DNA of 64,000 nucleotides, from the NCBI GenBank assembly GCA_017503105.1, contig JAFVTS010000022.1, positions 1 to 64,000 on the forward strand, written 5' to 3'. Shown one piece after another: positions 18,498 to 26,539 of the stretch. Positions within the stretch are counted from its first letter, which is position 1. Every line of letters starts with the position of its first letter. This DNA comes from Clostridia bacterium. GTDB lineage: Bacteria > Bacillota > Clostridia > Oscillospirales > CAG-272. The notes below the pieces were generated by a model that was not told the DNA's origin, made no database searches, and saw only the letters and a program-made list of their open reading frames with translations. Position numbers and translations under genes: made by a program.

Positions 18498-19838
18498 TCA
18501 GTCCTCTTTTATGAATTCTCTGATTTTGTGAATACCGTTCTGAGGTATGGCAGCTATAGGCATTTCGTGAAACTTCTCTTTTACCTCTACCGTCTCACAC
18601 CTTGCTTTTACTTCCTTCGGATATAAGTAAAGCTCTGCCGCATTGGCGAAGAAATCCGTGAAGAAATCCGAAAGCTCTAAGTCAGCGTAAGCGTTTTTGA
18701 CAGGAGCGCTCTTATAAATAAAGCAAGTAACGCTCTCTTTTCCGTTTTTATCGTTGCTTGAAAGAGAAAGATCGACGTAGGCGTACGCCTTTCCGTCGCT
18801 GTTAAGAGAGAGGGAGAGTGCGATCTCTACTATTTTATTAAGACCGTTCTTATCATACTCTTCCAAAAAGCTTTTCGTGGTATATTCCGAATAAGGAGAG
18901 AAATAGTATCCCTTATCTATTCTTGAAGGTGATTGGTCGGTTTTATATTCCTTTGCTAAATCGACCACCGTCGCTTGTGTTACGGGTGCGCTCGGCGTTC
19001 TTCCGTTATTATAATCGTCGATCATCGACTTAACGCTCGCTATCTTCTCAAGCCTTTCATCGATCTCGGCATAACTAAGCTCCTCAAGTGTGGGCTTGCC
19101 CGACTCCTCGACCCTGTTTCCGCCCTCGTCAAGCTTAAAGGTCGTCTTAGTTCTCACGAAAGCAAGATTGACGTGTGAGTAAGCAAGGTTTAAAAATTCG
19201 TTGCACTCAGCAGGAAAACCTACAGCCGCCTCACCGCTTGAGCCGTATATGACCTCCCACGCGCGAGAGGACTTGTAAAGCATCTGTGCCGCCTCCTGAT
19301 AGGATTCGTAATCGTATCCCATCTTCTCCGCGTCCTTCGCGAAGAGCACGTCGAATCCCTGCGTTCCGTAGTGATACTCAAGAACCTGATCGGCGCTCTT
19401 CTTTATTGCCTCCTCAGTCTTGTCGCTCATCCTCGTGTTCTTGTCGTAAAGATAAGTACCGACGAGTATCTCCTTAAGATACTGCTCCGATGAGCGTTTA
19501 AAGCCCTCGCCAAAGGTTCCCGAGCCGTCGGGATCCTGCATAGACCAGAAATCCTCCGAATCGCGAGCGTAGCTTATATTTCGTTTTTCAGGATTTTTAA
19601 GCTCGGCGATATAAGTGGGTTTATATACGGAAACGAGGTACGACGCCACCTTTTCGTCCATTCTGACGCCCTCGTACTCCATAACCGCCTTTCTCGCGTC
19701 AATAAAATTGATTATCCCGAGTACCGTTCCAAGTATTAAAGCAAGACCTGCCACCGCCGAGACGACGATCACAAGGATGTTTTTCTTTCCTTTCGGACTT
19801 GCGTCGTTCTTTTTGTTTTTTATATTCTTATCAGCCAT
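18498..19838 (-). CDS. Membrane-anchored protein, possible SurA/PrsA-like foldase relative
   Basis: The 446-residue protein starts at 19838, where GAGG lies 6 nt upstream. An alternative ATG 12 nt upstream has no suitable site. A lysine-rich N-terminus precedes one membrane segment (about residues 20-40), so most of the chain is outside the cell. In many Clostridia the gene after mfd encodes a SurA-N/rotamase lipoprotein. The helical region at about 90-230 would fit a SurA-N-like chaperone core, but I see no clear rotamase motif, so this assignment rests mainly on gene order. It overlaps the end of mfd by 8 nt. Confidence 0.5.
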   Translation of the reverse strand: MADKNIKNKKNDASPKGKKNILVIVVSAVAGLALILGTVLGIINFIDARKAVMEYEGVRMDEKVASYLVSVYKPTYIAELKNPEKRNISYARDSEDFWSMQDPDGSGTFGEGFKRSSEQYLKEILVGTYLYDKNTRMSDKTEEAIKKSADQVLEYHYGTQGFDVLFAKDAEKMGYDYESYQEAAQMLYKSSRAWEVIYGSSGEAAVGFPAECNEFLNLAYSHVNLAFVRTKTTFKLDEGGNRVEESGKPTLEELSYAEIDERLEKIASVKSMIDDYNNGRTPSAPVTQATVVDLAKEYKTDQSPSRIDKGYYFSPYSEYTTKSFLEEYDKNGLNKIVEIALSLSLNSDGKAYAYVDLSLSSNDKNGKESVTCFIYKSAPVKNAYADLELSDFFTDFFANAAELYLYPKEVKARCETVEVKEKFHEMPIAAIPQNGIHKIREFIKED

Positions 19839-22800
19839 TTTTATCCTCATCCGTTAAAAGCGCCAAAGCGTATTCCTTCATAATATTTTCACATATCCGA
19901 GTCACCGACGGCGCATCCGTTACGCGAAGCGAAACGCACGCCATACCCGACGCCGCTCTTACAGACATTCCTCTGTGAGCCTCCATAACGGCGCCCCAAG
20001 CGGCAAGATTCGGACTTTTCGTGAAGAACGAAAGCACGTTGCCACTGTAATCTATCCTTGAAAGCCCCGCCTCGGTCGCTATCGACTTTATAAGCGCGAC
20101 ATTCAAAAGTCTTTCAACACTCAGCGGCACGTCACCGAATCTGTCGCAAAGCTCGTCGGAAACGTCGTCCTTATCCTCGGCGCTTTTAATAAGCGATATC
20201 TTCTTGTACATTTCCATTCTGTGCGAGCTCTCCCGAATGTAGCTCTCGGGAATGTGCGCACTGACTTTTATATCTATCAGAGTTTCGGGCTTTTCTTCCC
20301 TCACTTCGCCGCTTTCCTCAAGCACCGCCTCGGAAAGAAGCTTAACGTAAAGGTCGTATCCGACGCTGTCTATATATCCGTGCTGCTCCGCTCCGAGCAG
20401 ATTTCCCGCGCCTCTTATCTCAAGATCTCTGAGCGCAACCTTGAAGCCCGCGCCGAATTCGGCAAACTCGCGTATCGCGCTGAGTCTTTTTGCCGCCTCC
20501 TCGGAGATCGCTTTCCCCACTCTGTAAGTAAAGTAAGCGTACGCCTGCCTTGCCGAGCGTCCGACTCTTCCTCTTATCTGATGAAGCTGAGAGAGTCCAA
20601 AGCGGTCGGCGTTTTCTATAATAAGAGTGTTTGCCGAGGGAAGGTCAATTCCCGTTTCTATTATCGTCGTGCAAACGAGTATATCCACCTCAGCGTCGAC
20701 GAGCGCGCGCCAGATATCCTCGATCTCATCCTTATCCATCTGCCCGTGCGCAACCGCGACGCGCGCCATCGGAAACGCTGTGGCTATCTTATCCGCCGTA
20801 AAGCCGATCGTGCTGACCTCGTTGTGAAGGTAAAACACCTGACCCGAGCGGGCAAGCTCTCTTTCTATCGCGTCGTAGATAACAGCCTCGTCGTGCTCAA
20901 GGACGTAGGTCTGGACAGGCTTTCGCTCACCCGGAGCCTCGTCGAGCAGGGACATATCGCTGATGGCGTTCATCGCCATATTCAGAGTTCTCGGTATCGG
21001 CGTTGCGCTGAGCGTTAAAATATCGACGTTCTTCGCCGCCGCCTTCAGCTTTTCCTTCTGCGCGACGCCAAAGCGCTGCTCTTCGTCTATTATAAGAAGT
21101 CCGAGGTCGCGGAACTCAAGAGATTTCGATAAGAGCTTGTGCGTGCCTATCAGCACGTCTATCTCTCCTCTTTTTACTCGGCGAAGAATATTAGCCTGCT
21201 CCTTCAGCGTTCTGAAGCGCGTGAGTATCTCCACCGTAACGGGGTAGTTCCTCATACGCGAGCTCGCGGTTTCGAAATGCTGGAGCGCAAGAACCGTAGT
21301 CGGCACGAGTATGGCGACCTGCTTGCCGCCCATTATCGCCTTGAACGCCGCGCGAAGCGCAACCTCGGTCTTGCCGAAGCCGACGTCGCCGAGCAAGAGC
21401 CTGTTCATAGGAACGGGGCGCATCATATCGCGCTTTATATCATCTATCGCAGAGAGCTGAGAGTCCGTTTCTTCAAATCCGAAGTCCGCCGCGAACGAGT
21501 CCTCAAGCTCCGAATCGGGCGGAAAGGCAAAGCCCGGCATTCGCTGTCTTTGCGCGTAGAGGTTTATCAGCTCCTTTGCCATATCCTTCGCCGCGCTCTT
21601 TGCGCGGGTTTTGGTTTTCACCCAATCGCCGCCGCCCATCTTCGAGAGCTTTACGCCACCCGATGAATCGCGGCTGCCTATATATTTGCCGATCATATCA
21701 AGCTTATCGCAGGGAACGAAGAGCTTATCCGTGCCGGCGTATTTTATCGTAATATAATCCTTGGTAACACCGTCGACCGTGACGGTTTCGATGCCCTCAA
21801 ACATACCTATACCGTAGTTGAGATGCACCACGTAATCACCCGGGGAAAGGTCGGCGTAGCTGATGAGCCTCTCACCGGCTCCTCCCGCCTCCTTAAGTAT
21901 GCGCCGCCTGCGCCTGTTTGCCATTATTCTTTTTCCCTCGTCCTGAGCGGTCGAGAGCACGGCAAGCTTCGGCATTATAAGGTCAAAGCCCTCACACGAG
22001 CCGACACCGACGTAAACGCCCGTGTCCATAGCCGAAAAGAGCGCGCCGTCCTTCAAAACGGCGTTCGGTATTCCCGCGTCGCAAAGAGTATCGGACACGG
22101 ACCTTGCCCCCTGCTCGCTCTCCGAGAGCACGAGCACGGAATAGCCGCTCTTTTTGTAAGTAAGAACGTCCTCGACGAGCATCCTCGGGTTTGAGCCGTA
22201 CGCGACCGTCCTTCTGCATCTGAAGCCGAAAAGCCCCGAGAGGCGCTTGTTTTTGACACCGCCCGCGAAAGAATTGACGTGAACGGTAAAGGAAGAATCA
22301 AGAAAGCCTTCGAACTTTTCTTTGTCCACGGCAGGTGAGCATAAGCTCGCCTTCGTAAGCCCGTTTTCTATAAGCCCCTTGACCGTCCCCCGAAGCGCTT
22401 CTTCGAACTTTTCCAGATTCGCGCGACACTCGTTGGTGCCTAGGACAAAAACGGCGTGACCCGTGTCGGAAAAATAATCAAGAAGGCTCACCTCTGATTC
22501 ATAAACGGCAGAGATGAATTTATCCGCAAAATTCAACACGCCCCCCGCCTCAAGGGAGGCAAGCTCGCTTTTAAGACGCGTAAGCGACGTGTCGCTCGGA
22601 GCTTTTTTTATAAGGTCTGCGAGAGCCTTTTTTATAGCGGCGCGAGCACTCTCGTTTACGAGGAGCTCCCTTGCGGGCAAAAGCTCGAAGGACGAAAGAT
22701 TCTCCTTGCTTCTTTGCGTTATCGGATCAAACGCGCTTATTCGGTCGACCTCGTCGCCGAAAAATTCTATACGCACGGGAAGAGCGGCTTCCGTGCCGAA

Positions 22801-23367
22801 GACGTCAACTATACCGCCTCTTACGGAATACTGACCCGCATTGTCAACGGCGTCAACTCGCGCAAATCCAAGCGTCTCAAGCTTACCTACCAGATCCCCG
22901 AGTGCTATTTCGTCACCGAGCGACGCGAAGATACGAGAATTCAGAAGAGTTTCGGGAGGAGCGGTTAAAATCGCCGCCGCCCTCGGCGTTGTGACCACGC
23001 AGTCGCACGAACGCGAAACAAGCGCGGAAAGCACCGATAGCCGCTCACGCTCCGTGTCGTGAGAGGCACCGATATTGTAAAATACGAAGTCGCGCTCTTT
23101 ATAGGTCAGCGCGTCAAGACCGAAGGACGAAAGCCTTTGGCAAACGGAGTCGCGCACAGCCTCGTCCGAGCAAAGGACGAGCGCGGGCTTACCGCCAAGA
23201 CGCCTCGCCTCGGTCACAGCCTCGGCAAGAAACATCATCTCCGCCCCACCCGAAAGTCCGTTTACGACGGCGGGGTGCGCTCGCTCGCTTGCAAGCTCGG
23301 TCCTCATTACGCCGAGAAAGTCGGAAAATTCCTTATCCCTTCCGATTATTCCGGAAAACAAATTCAT
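19831..23367 (-). CDS. mfd: Transcription-repair coupling factor
   Basis: This ATP-dependent translocase removes RNA polymerase stalled at DNA lesions and recruits UvrA. At 1178 residues it is full length. It has the UvrB-like N-terminal region (SVRGGIVDVFG), the polymerase-interacting module (SYADLSPGDYVVHLNYGIGMF), Walker A GDVGFGKT near residue 658, the DEEQ box near 760, helicase motifs SATPIPRT and HQIRGRVGRS, and the C-terminal TRCF domain. It starts 13 nt after pth and overlaps the following gene, within a single operon. Confidence 0.96.
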   Translation of the reverse strand: MNLFSGIIGRDKEFSDFLGVMRTELASERAHPAVVNGLSGGAEMMFLAEAVTEARRLGGKPALVLCSDEAVRDSVCQRLSSFGLDALTYKERDFVFYNIGASHDTERERLSVLSALVSRSCDCVVTTPRAAAILTAPPETLLNSRIFASLGDEIALGDLVGKLETLGFARVDAVDNAGQYSVRGGIVDVFGTEAALPVRIEFFGDEVDRISAFDPITQRSKENLSSFELLPARELLVNESARAAIKKALADLIKKAPSDTSLTRLKSELASLEAGGVLNFADKFISAVYESEVSLLDYFSDTGHAVFVLGTNECRANLEKFEEALRGTVKGLIENGLTKASLCSPAVDKEKFEGFLDSSFTVHVNSFAGGVKNKRLSGLFGFRCRRTVAYGSNPRMLVEDVLTYKKSGYSVLVLSESEQGARSVSDTLCDAGIPNAVLKDGALFSAMDTGVYVGVGSCEGFDLIMPKLAVLSTAQDEGKRIMANRRRRRILKEAGGAGERLISYADLSPGDYVVHLNYGIGMFEGIETVTVDGVTKDYITIKYAGTDKLFVPCDKLDMIGKYIGSRDSSGGVKLSKMGGGDWVKTKTRAKSAAKDMAKELINLYAQRQRMPGFAFPPDSELEDSFAADFGFEETDSQLSAIDDIKRDMMRPVPMNRLLLGDVGFGKTEVALRAAFKAIMGGKQVAILVPTTVLALQHFETASSRMRNYPVTVEILTRFRTLKEQANILRRVKRGEIDVLIGTHKLLSKSLEFRDLGLLIIDEEQRFGVAQKEKLKAAAKNVDILTLSATPIPRTLNMAMNAISDMSLLDEAPGERKPVQTYVLEHDEAVIYDAIERELARSGQVFYLHNEVSTIGFTADKIATAFPMARVAVAHGQMDKDEIEDIWRALVDAEVDILVCTTIIETGIDLPSANTLIIENADRFGLSQLHQIRGRVGRSARQAYAYFTYRVGKAISEEAAKRLSAIREFAEFGAGFKVALRDLEIRGAGNLLGAEQHGYIDSVGYDLYVKLLSEAVLEESGEVREEKPETLIDIKVSAHIPESYIRESSHRMEMYKKISLIKSAEDKDDVSDELCDRFGDVPLSVERLLNVALIKSIATEAGLSRIDYSGNVLSFFTKSPNLAAWGAVMEAHRGMSVRAASGMACVSLRVTDAPSVTRICENIMKEYALALLTDEDKNG

Positions 23368-23380
23368 AAAAGAACCTCGA

Positions 23381-24004
23381 TTATTTTGAAAAACGGCTCA
23401 TCGCGTCTTCCGTTTTGTCCGCTATTATAAGACGCGCAGCCTCCGCGATATCGTCAAATCGCTTTGCGATCGCCAGAGCGTCCGCTTCGGACAAGCGCCC
23501 GAGGACCCAATCCGCAAGATCGTATTCGGGCGTGGGCTTTTTACCAACACCTATCTTGATCCTCGGAAAATCCTCCGACGAAAGGTGGGCTATGATGCTT
23601 TTCAAGCCGTTGTGACCGCCCGCCGAGCCTTTTCTGCGTATGCGTAAAAGTCCCGGCTCAAAGCTTATCTCGTCGTGAAGCACGAGCACGCGCTCAGGCG
23701 GTATTTTATAAAACGCTGCCGCTTCGGCTATTGCAGTTCCCGAGTTGTTCATAAAGGTCTCGGGCTTCATAAGGAGCACGCGCACGCCGTCAATCTGCGC
23801 CTCGCCAACGAGAGCGTGAAACTTCGCCCTGTCGATCTTAACGCCGTACTTCTCGGCGATGTGATCCAACGCGGCAAAGCCGATATTGTGCCTCGTTTTT
23901 GCGTAATCGCGCCCAGGGTTACCAAGACCCGCGATGATGAACGACACGGGACCCGTGTCGTTTTTTTGTTCAATTTTTTTGAAAAGATCGAATATATTAC
24001 TCAT
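23381..24004 (-). CDS. pth: Peptidyl-tRNA hydrolase with N-terminal extension
   Basis: This enzyme recycles peptidyl-tRNA dropped from ribosomes. Catalytic and binding residues are present: His39 in TRHNIGF, Asn in FMNNSG, Asp in LHDE and GGHNGLKS. Bacterial Pth usually starts a few residues before the GLGNPG loop, but here that loop is at residues 26-31, after about 20 extra residues that are lysine/acid-rich. The ATG overlaps the nadE stop (ATGA), which favours the long form. The extension DNA contains a near-perfect 21-bp palindrome at 23941-23961. The gene lies directly before mfd, a common clostridial order. Confidence 0.92.
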   Translation of the reverse strand: MSNIFDLFKKIEQKNDTGPVSFIIAGLGNPGRDYAKTRHNIGFAALDHIAEKYGVKIDRAKFHALVGEAQIDGVRVLLMKPETFMNNSGTAIAEAAAFYKIPPERVLVLHDEISFEPGLLRIRRKGSAGGHNGLKSIIAHLSSEDFPRIKIGVGKKPTPEYDLADWVLGRLSEADALAIAKRFDDIAEAARLIIADKTEDAMSRFSK

Positions 24005-25848
24005 TTTTTATCATCTAAAGTCATCAGTGCCGAGGAGAAGTCGGAGGGCATACGCCAAGCGCTCCTCGGAGAGAGCGAAACGATTCCGACAGAAGGCGCG
24101 TCGGGCGTGCAAGAGCGCTTGAACTGTTGGGTCGTAAATCTGCGAAGGAAAACCTTGCACCAGCCGCGCACGGTCTGCTCGTCGTAAACACCGTCAAAGG
24201 CACTGAGCGCCATACGGAGAAGCTTCTCGGGGGAGCATCCCTCTCTTACGAAGTGGTATATGAAGAAGTCGTGAAGCTCGTAAGGTCCGACGATACCCTC
24301 CGTGCACTGCGCGATCTCTCCGTCCTTCGGCGGAAGAAGCTCGGGGCTGACGGGGGTTGCGAGTATATCCCGAAGAATAGCGGAAACGTCCTTATCACCG
24401 CATTCACTCGCGTAATTTTCTACTATCGCTCGCACGAGGGTTTTCGGCACCGTGGCGTTGACGCCGTACATAGACATATGGTCGCCGTTGTAGGTCGCCC
24501 AACCGAGAGCCGCCTCGGAAAGATCACCCGTGCCGACGACTATACCGCCCTCGGCGTTCGCTACGTCCATAAGCACCTGCGTGCGCTCACGCGCTTGCGC
24601 GTTTTCATAAACTACGTTGTATTTTTCGGCGTCGTGACCGATGTCCTTGAAATGAACGCCGACCGCTTCTTTTATATCAATGCATCTGACGCGCGCGCCA
24701 AGGAGCTCGGCAAGCCTTTGAGCGTTGCTCTTTGTTCTTTGCGTCGTTCCGAAGCAAGGCATAGTTATGGCGCTTATGACGCTCCTGTCAACGTCCTTTC
24801 CGCGAGCCCTGAGAATATCCGCCGCGCGCGCCATAACGAGAAGGGCGAGGGTTGAATCAAGGCCGCCCGATATACCGAGCACCATAGTTTTGGAATAAGA
24901 GCGCTCAAATCTTCCTGCAAGACCCTGTGCCTGGATCTCAAACGCCGTTTTACAAGCAGCCGCCCTCTCGTCCTTATCCTCGGGAACGAAGGGAGTCCTT
25001 GAAAAATACGGCAGAGCCGTTTCGGTCATTTCGAATTTAAGCGAGAGCTTTGCGCATTTTGTCGTCGGATACCCTTCGGAGCGGTAAAACGCCGCTTCGA
25101 GGTCAACGCTCATAGAAAGCTCTTCCTGGGAAAACGGCTCGCGGCAAGCTACGTTTCCGAGAGCGTCCGCGATAACGGAATATCCCGAGCACACGCTCTC
25201 CGAGCCGCTCTCACCGACACCCGCGTTTGCGAATATCACGGCGGAAGAAAGGCGTCTTGCCTCCTCCTTTATCGCCGCGCGGCGCATCTCCGATACGCCT
25301 ATCCCCTCTGCCTCCGCTGCGGGAATCACGACGACAGACGCGCCGCAATTTTTGCAAGCCTCGCCAACGTCGGAAGCAACGGCAATACGAAGCCCTCTCG
25401 GGTAATCGAGCTGAATCGCAGCAGATCTCATCAAGGGAACGTTTTTTTCTCCGATAACCATTTCCGTGTCTTCGAAAAGCTCGGAAAAACATCCGTCACC
25501 GCTCATCGCGATAAGCGCCGCGACGGCGCCGCCCTTTACGAGCGCCGTACAGTTATATACGCACGCTCCGAGGACCGTCGGAAGACCGATGAAGAAGAGC
25601 GCGTCAAACGAAGCCGTAGCCTTTGCGAAGTCCAAAAGCGCGGACTCCGCCGCACGGGTCACGGCACTGTTGTAAAACATATCTCCGCACGACGCGCTCG
25701 TAAGCGTGAGCTTCGGAAAAGCCACGATCTTTGCGCCTCGGGCAGAATATTTTTTCGCCTCTTCGATACAAGAGGCAAGATTATATTCGACGTCACCGAC
25801 TCTTATATCGGGAAGAGCGGCGGCAAGCTTTATAAATCCGTCTTTCAT
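24001..25848 (-). CDS. nadE: NAD+ synthetase with inactive-looking glutaminase domain
   Basis: This enzyme amidates nicotinic acid adenine dinucleotide to NAD+. The C-terminal synthetase domain is intact: the P-loop SGGLDS at residues 327-332, GTGDLSEAALGW and GDHMSMYGVNATVPKTL. The N-terminal nitrilase-type domain (about 1-280) keeps its fold motifs but seems to have lost the catalytic triad: Lys46 replaces Glu in AFPKLTL, Met115 replaces Lys, and Ala158 replaces Cys. Free ammonia, or another amidotransferase, would then supply nitrogen. The start at 25848 has AAGGAT 7 nt upstream and gives 615 residues. An upstream in-frame start lies in the preceding gene. Confidence 0.88.
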   Translation of the reverse strand: MKDGFIKLAAALPDIRVGDVEYNLASCIEEAKKYSARGAKIVAFPKLTLTSASCGDMFYNSAVTRAAESALLDFAKATASFDALFFIGLPTVLGACVYNCTALVKGGAVAALIAMSGDGCFSELFEDTEMVIGEKNVPLMRSAAIQLDYPRGLRIAVASDVGEACKNCGASVVVIPAAEAEGIGVSEMRRAAIKEEARRLSSAVIFANAGVGESGSESVCSGYSVIADALGNVACREPFSQEELSMSVDLEAAFYRSEGYPTTKCAKLSLKFEMTETALPYFSRTPFVPEDKDERAAACKTAFEIQAQGLAGRFERSYSKTMVLGISGGLDSTLALLVMARAADILRARGKDVDRSVISAITMPCFGTTQRTKSNAQRLAELLGARVRCIDIKEAVGVHFKDIGHDAEKYNVVYENAQARERTQVLMDVANAEGGIVVGTGDLSEAALGWATYNGDHMSMYGVNATVPKTLVRAIVENYASECGDKDVSAILRDILATPVSPELLPPKDGEIAQCTEGIVGPYELHDFFIYHFVREGCSPEKLLRMALSAFDGVYDEQTVRGWCKVFLRRFTTQQFKRSCTPDAPSVGIVSLSPRSAWRMPSDFSSALMTLDDKK

Positions 25849-25853
25849 AATTG

Positions 25854-26489
25854 TTATCCTTCCGTGGACGGTTCTTTGACGAGAATGAGCTCGTTTGCGT
25901 AAGGAAGTCCTGCTATAACGTCGCAAAGCTCGTGCCATTCGGCAAGCTTATGCGTTTTTCTCGCATAGTAAATATTTATGAGAACCTCGTAATTCATCGT
26001 TACCGTTCTCATCTGATTGAACGAGGACGGGAGAAGCTGGATCATATTGTGCCAATGCGCCTTGTCCTTCGTTTCAAGATACTTTTTTCTCTCCGACTCA
26101 AGAAATTCTATGACGGAATCCATAACGCGCGCCGAGTCCTCGGTCATTCTTTCCATAGAAAAGTCCTCGCGCACGAATTCCTTTGCCTGTATCTTATGCA
26201 TCGTTGAGCAGGAGTTTGCGACCGTTCCGACCTTGTAGGTATCAAATTCCTTCCACCAATAAAGGGGAGCCGTAATATCCATCGTCACGAATATCTGACG
26301 GAGAAATTTTCTGTGGTCGCTGCCCGCCTTGGCAAGCCTCGCGGCAAGAGAGAGGTCGTTTGGTCCGAGAATGAAATTCCCCTTTTCGTCATACGAGCTG
26401 TCCATTCTGTCCCAGCTGTTGAGCGGATTTCTCGCGCCTCTTATCGCATTTTCAAAATTCATTACGCTCACGCGTTCGATCTTTATCAT
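25854..26489 (-). CDS. Uncharacterised protein, possible ThyX-like fold
   Basis: This 211-residue soluble protein heads the nadE-pth-mfd operon and ends 5 nt before nadE. I do not recognise it with certainty. The segment APLYWWKEFDTYKVGT, followed by ANSCSTMHKI (about residues 74-100), and the GPNDLSLAARLAKAGSDHRKFL stretch recall the layout of flavin-dependent thymidylate synthase ThyX (LFVWRQWIRHR, then a Ser-rich strand). The RHR flavin motif is absent, so thymidylate synthase activity is unlikely. A GGAG site lies 7 nt upstream of the ATG. It has its own promoter, which overlaps the end of the upstream gene. Confidence 0.45.
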   Translation of the reverse strand: MIKIERVSVMNFENAIRGARNPLNSWDRMDSSYDEKGNFILGPNDLSLAARLAKAGSDHRKFLRQIFVTMDITAPLYWWKEFDTYKVGTVANSCSTMHKIQAKEFVREDFSMERMTEDSARVMDSVIEFLESERKKYLETKDKAHWHNMIQLLPSSFNQMRTVTMNYEVLINIYYARKTHKLAEWHELCDVIAGLPYANELILVKEPSTEG

Positions 26490-26510
26490 TTTTTATCTCC
26501 GTTTCGGTAA

Positions 26511-26539
26511 AATTTATCGGACTTTGCCGTCTTTGTCAA
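26511..26539 (-). promoter_or_regulatory. Promoter of the nadE-pth-mfd operon
   Basis: TTGACA (26534-26539) and TAAATT (26511-26516) on the minus strand with a 17-nt spacer. The -35 box overlaps the stop codon of the upstream secreted-protein gene, and no terminator lies between. Confidence 0.65.

Noticed and set aside
23941..23968. Functional plus-strand terminator
   Set aside because: There is no plus-strand gene upstream for it to terminate. It is inside pth. It is kept only as a structural oddity.
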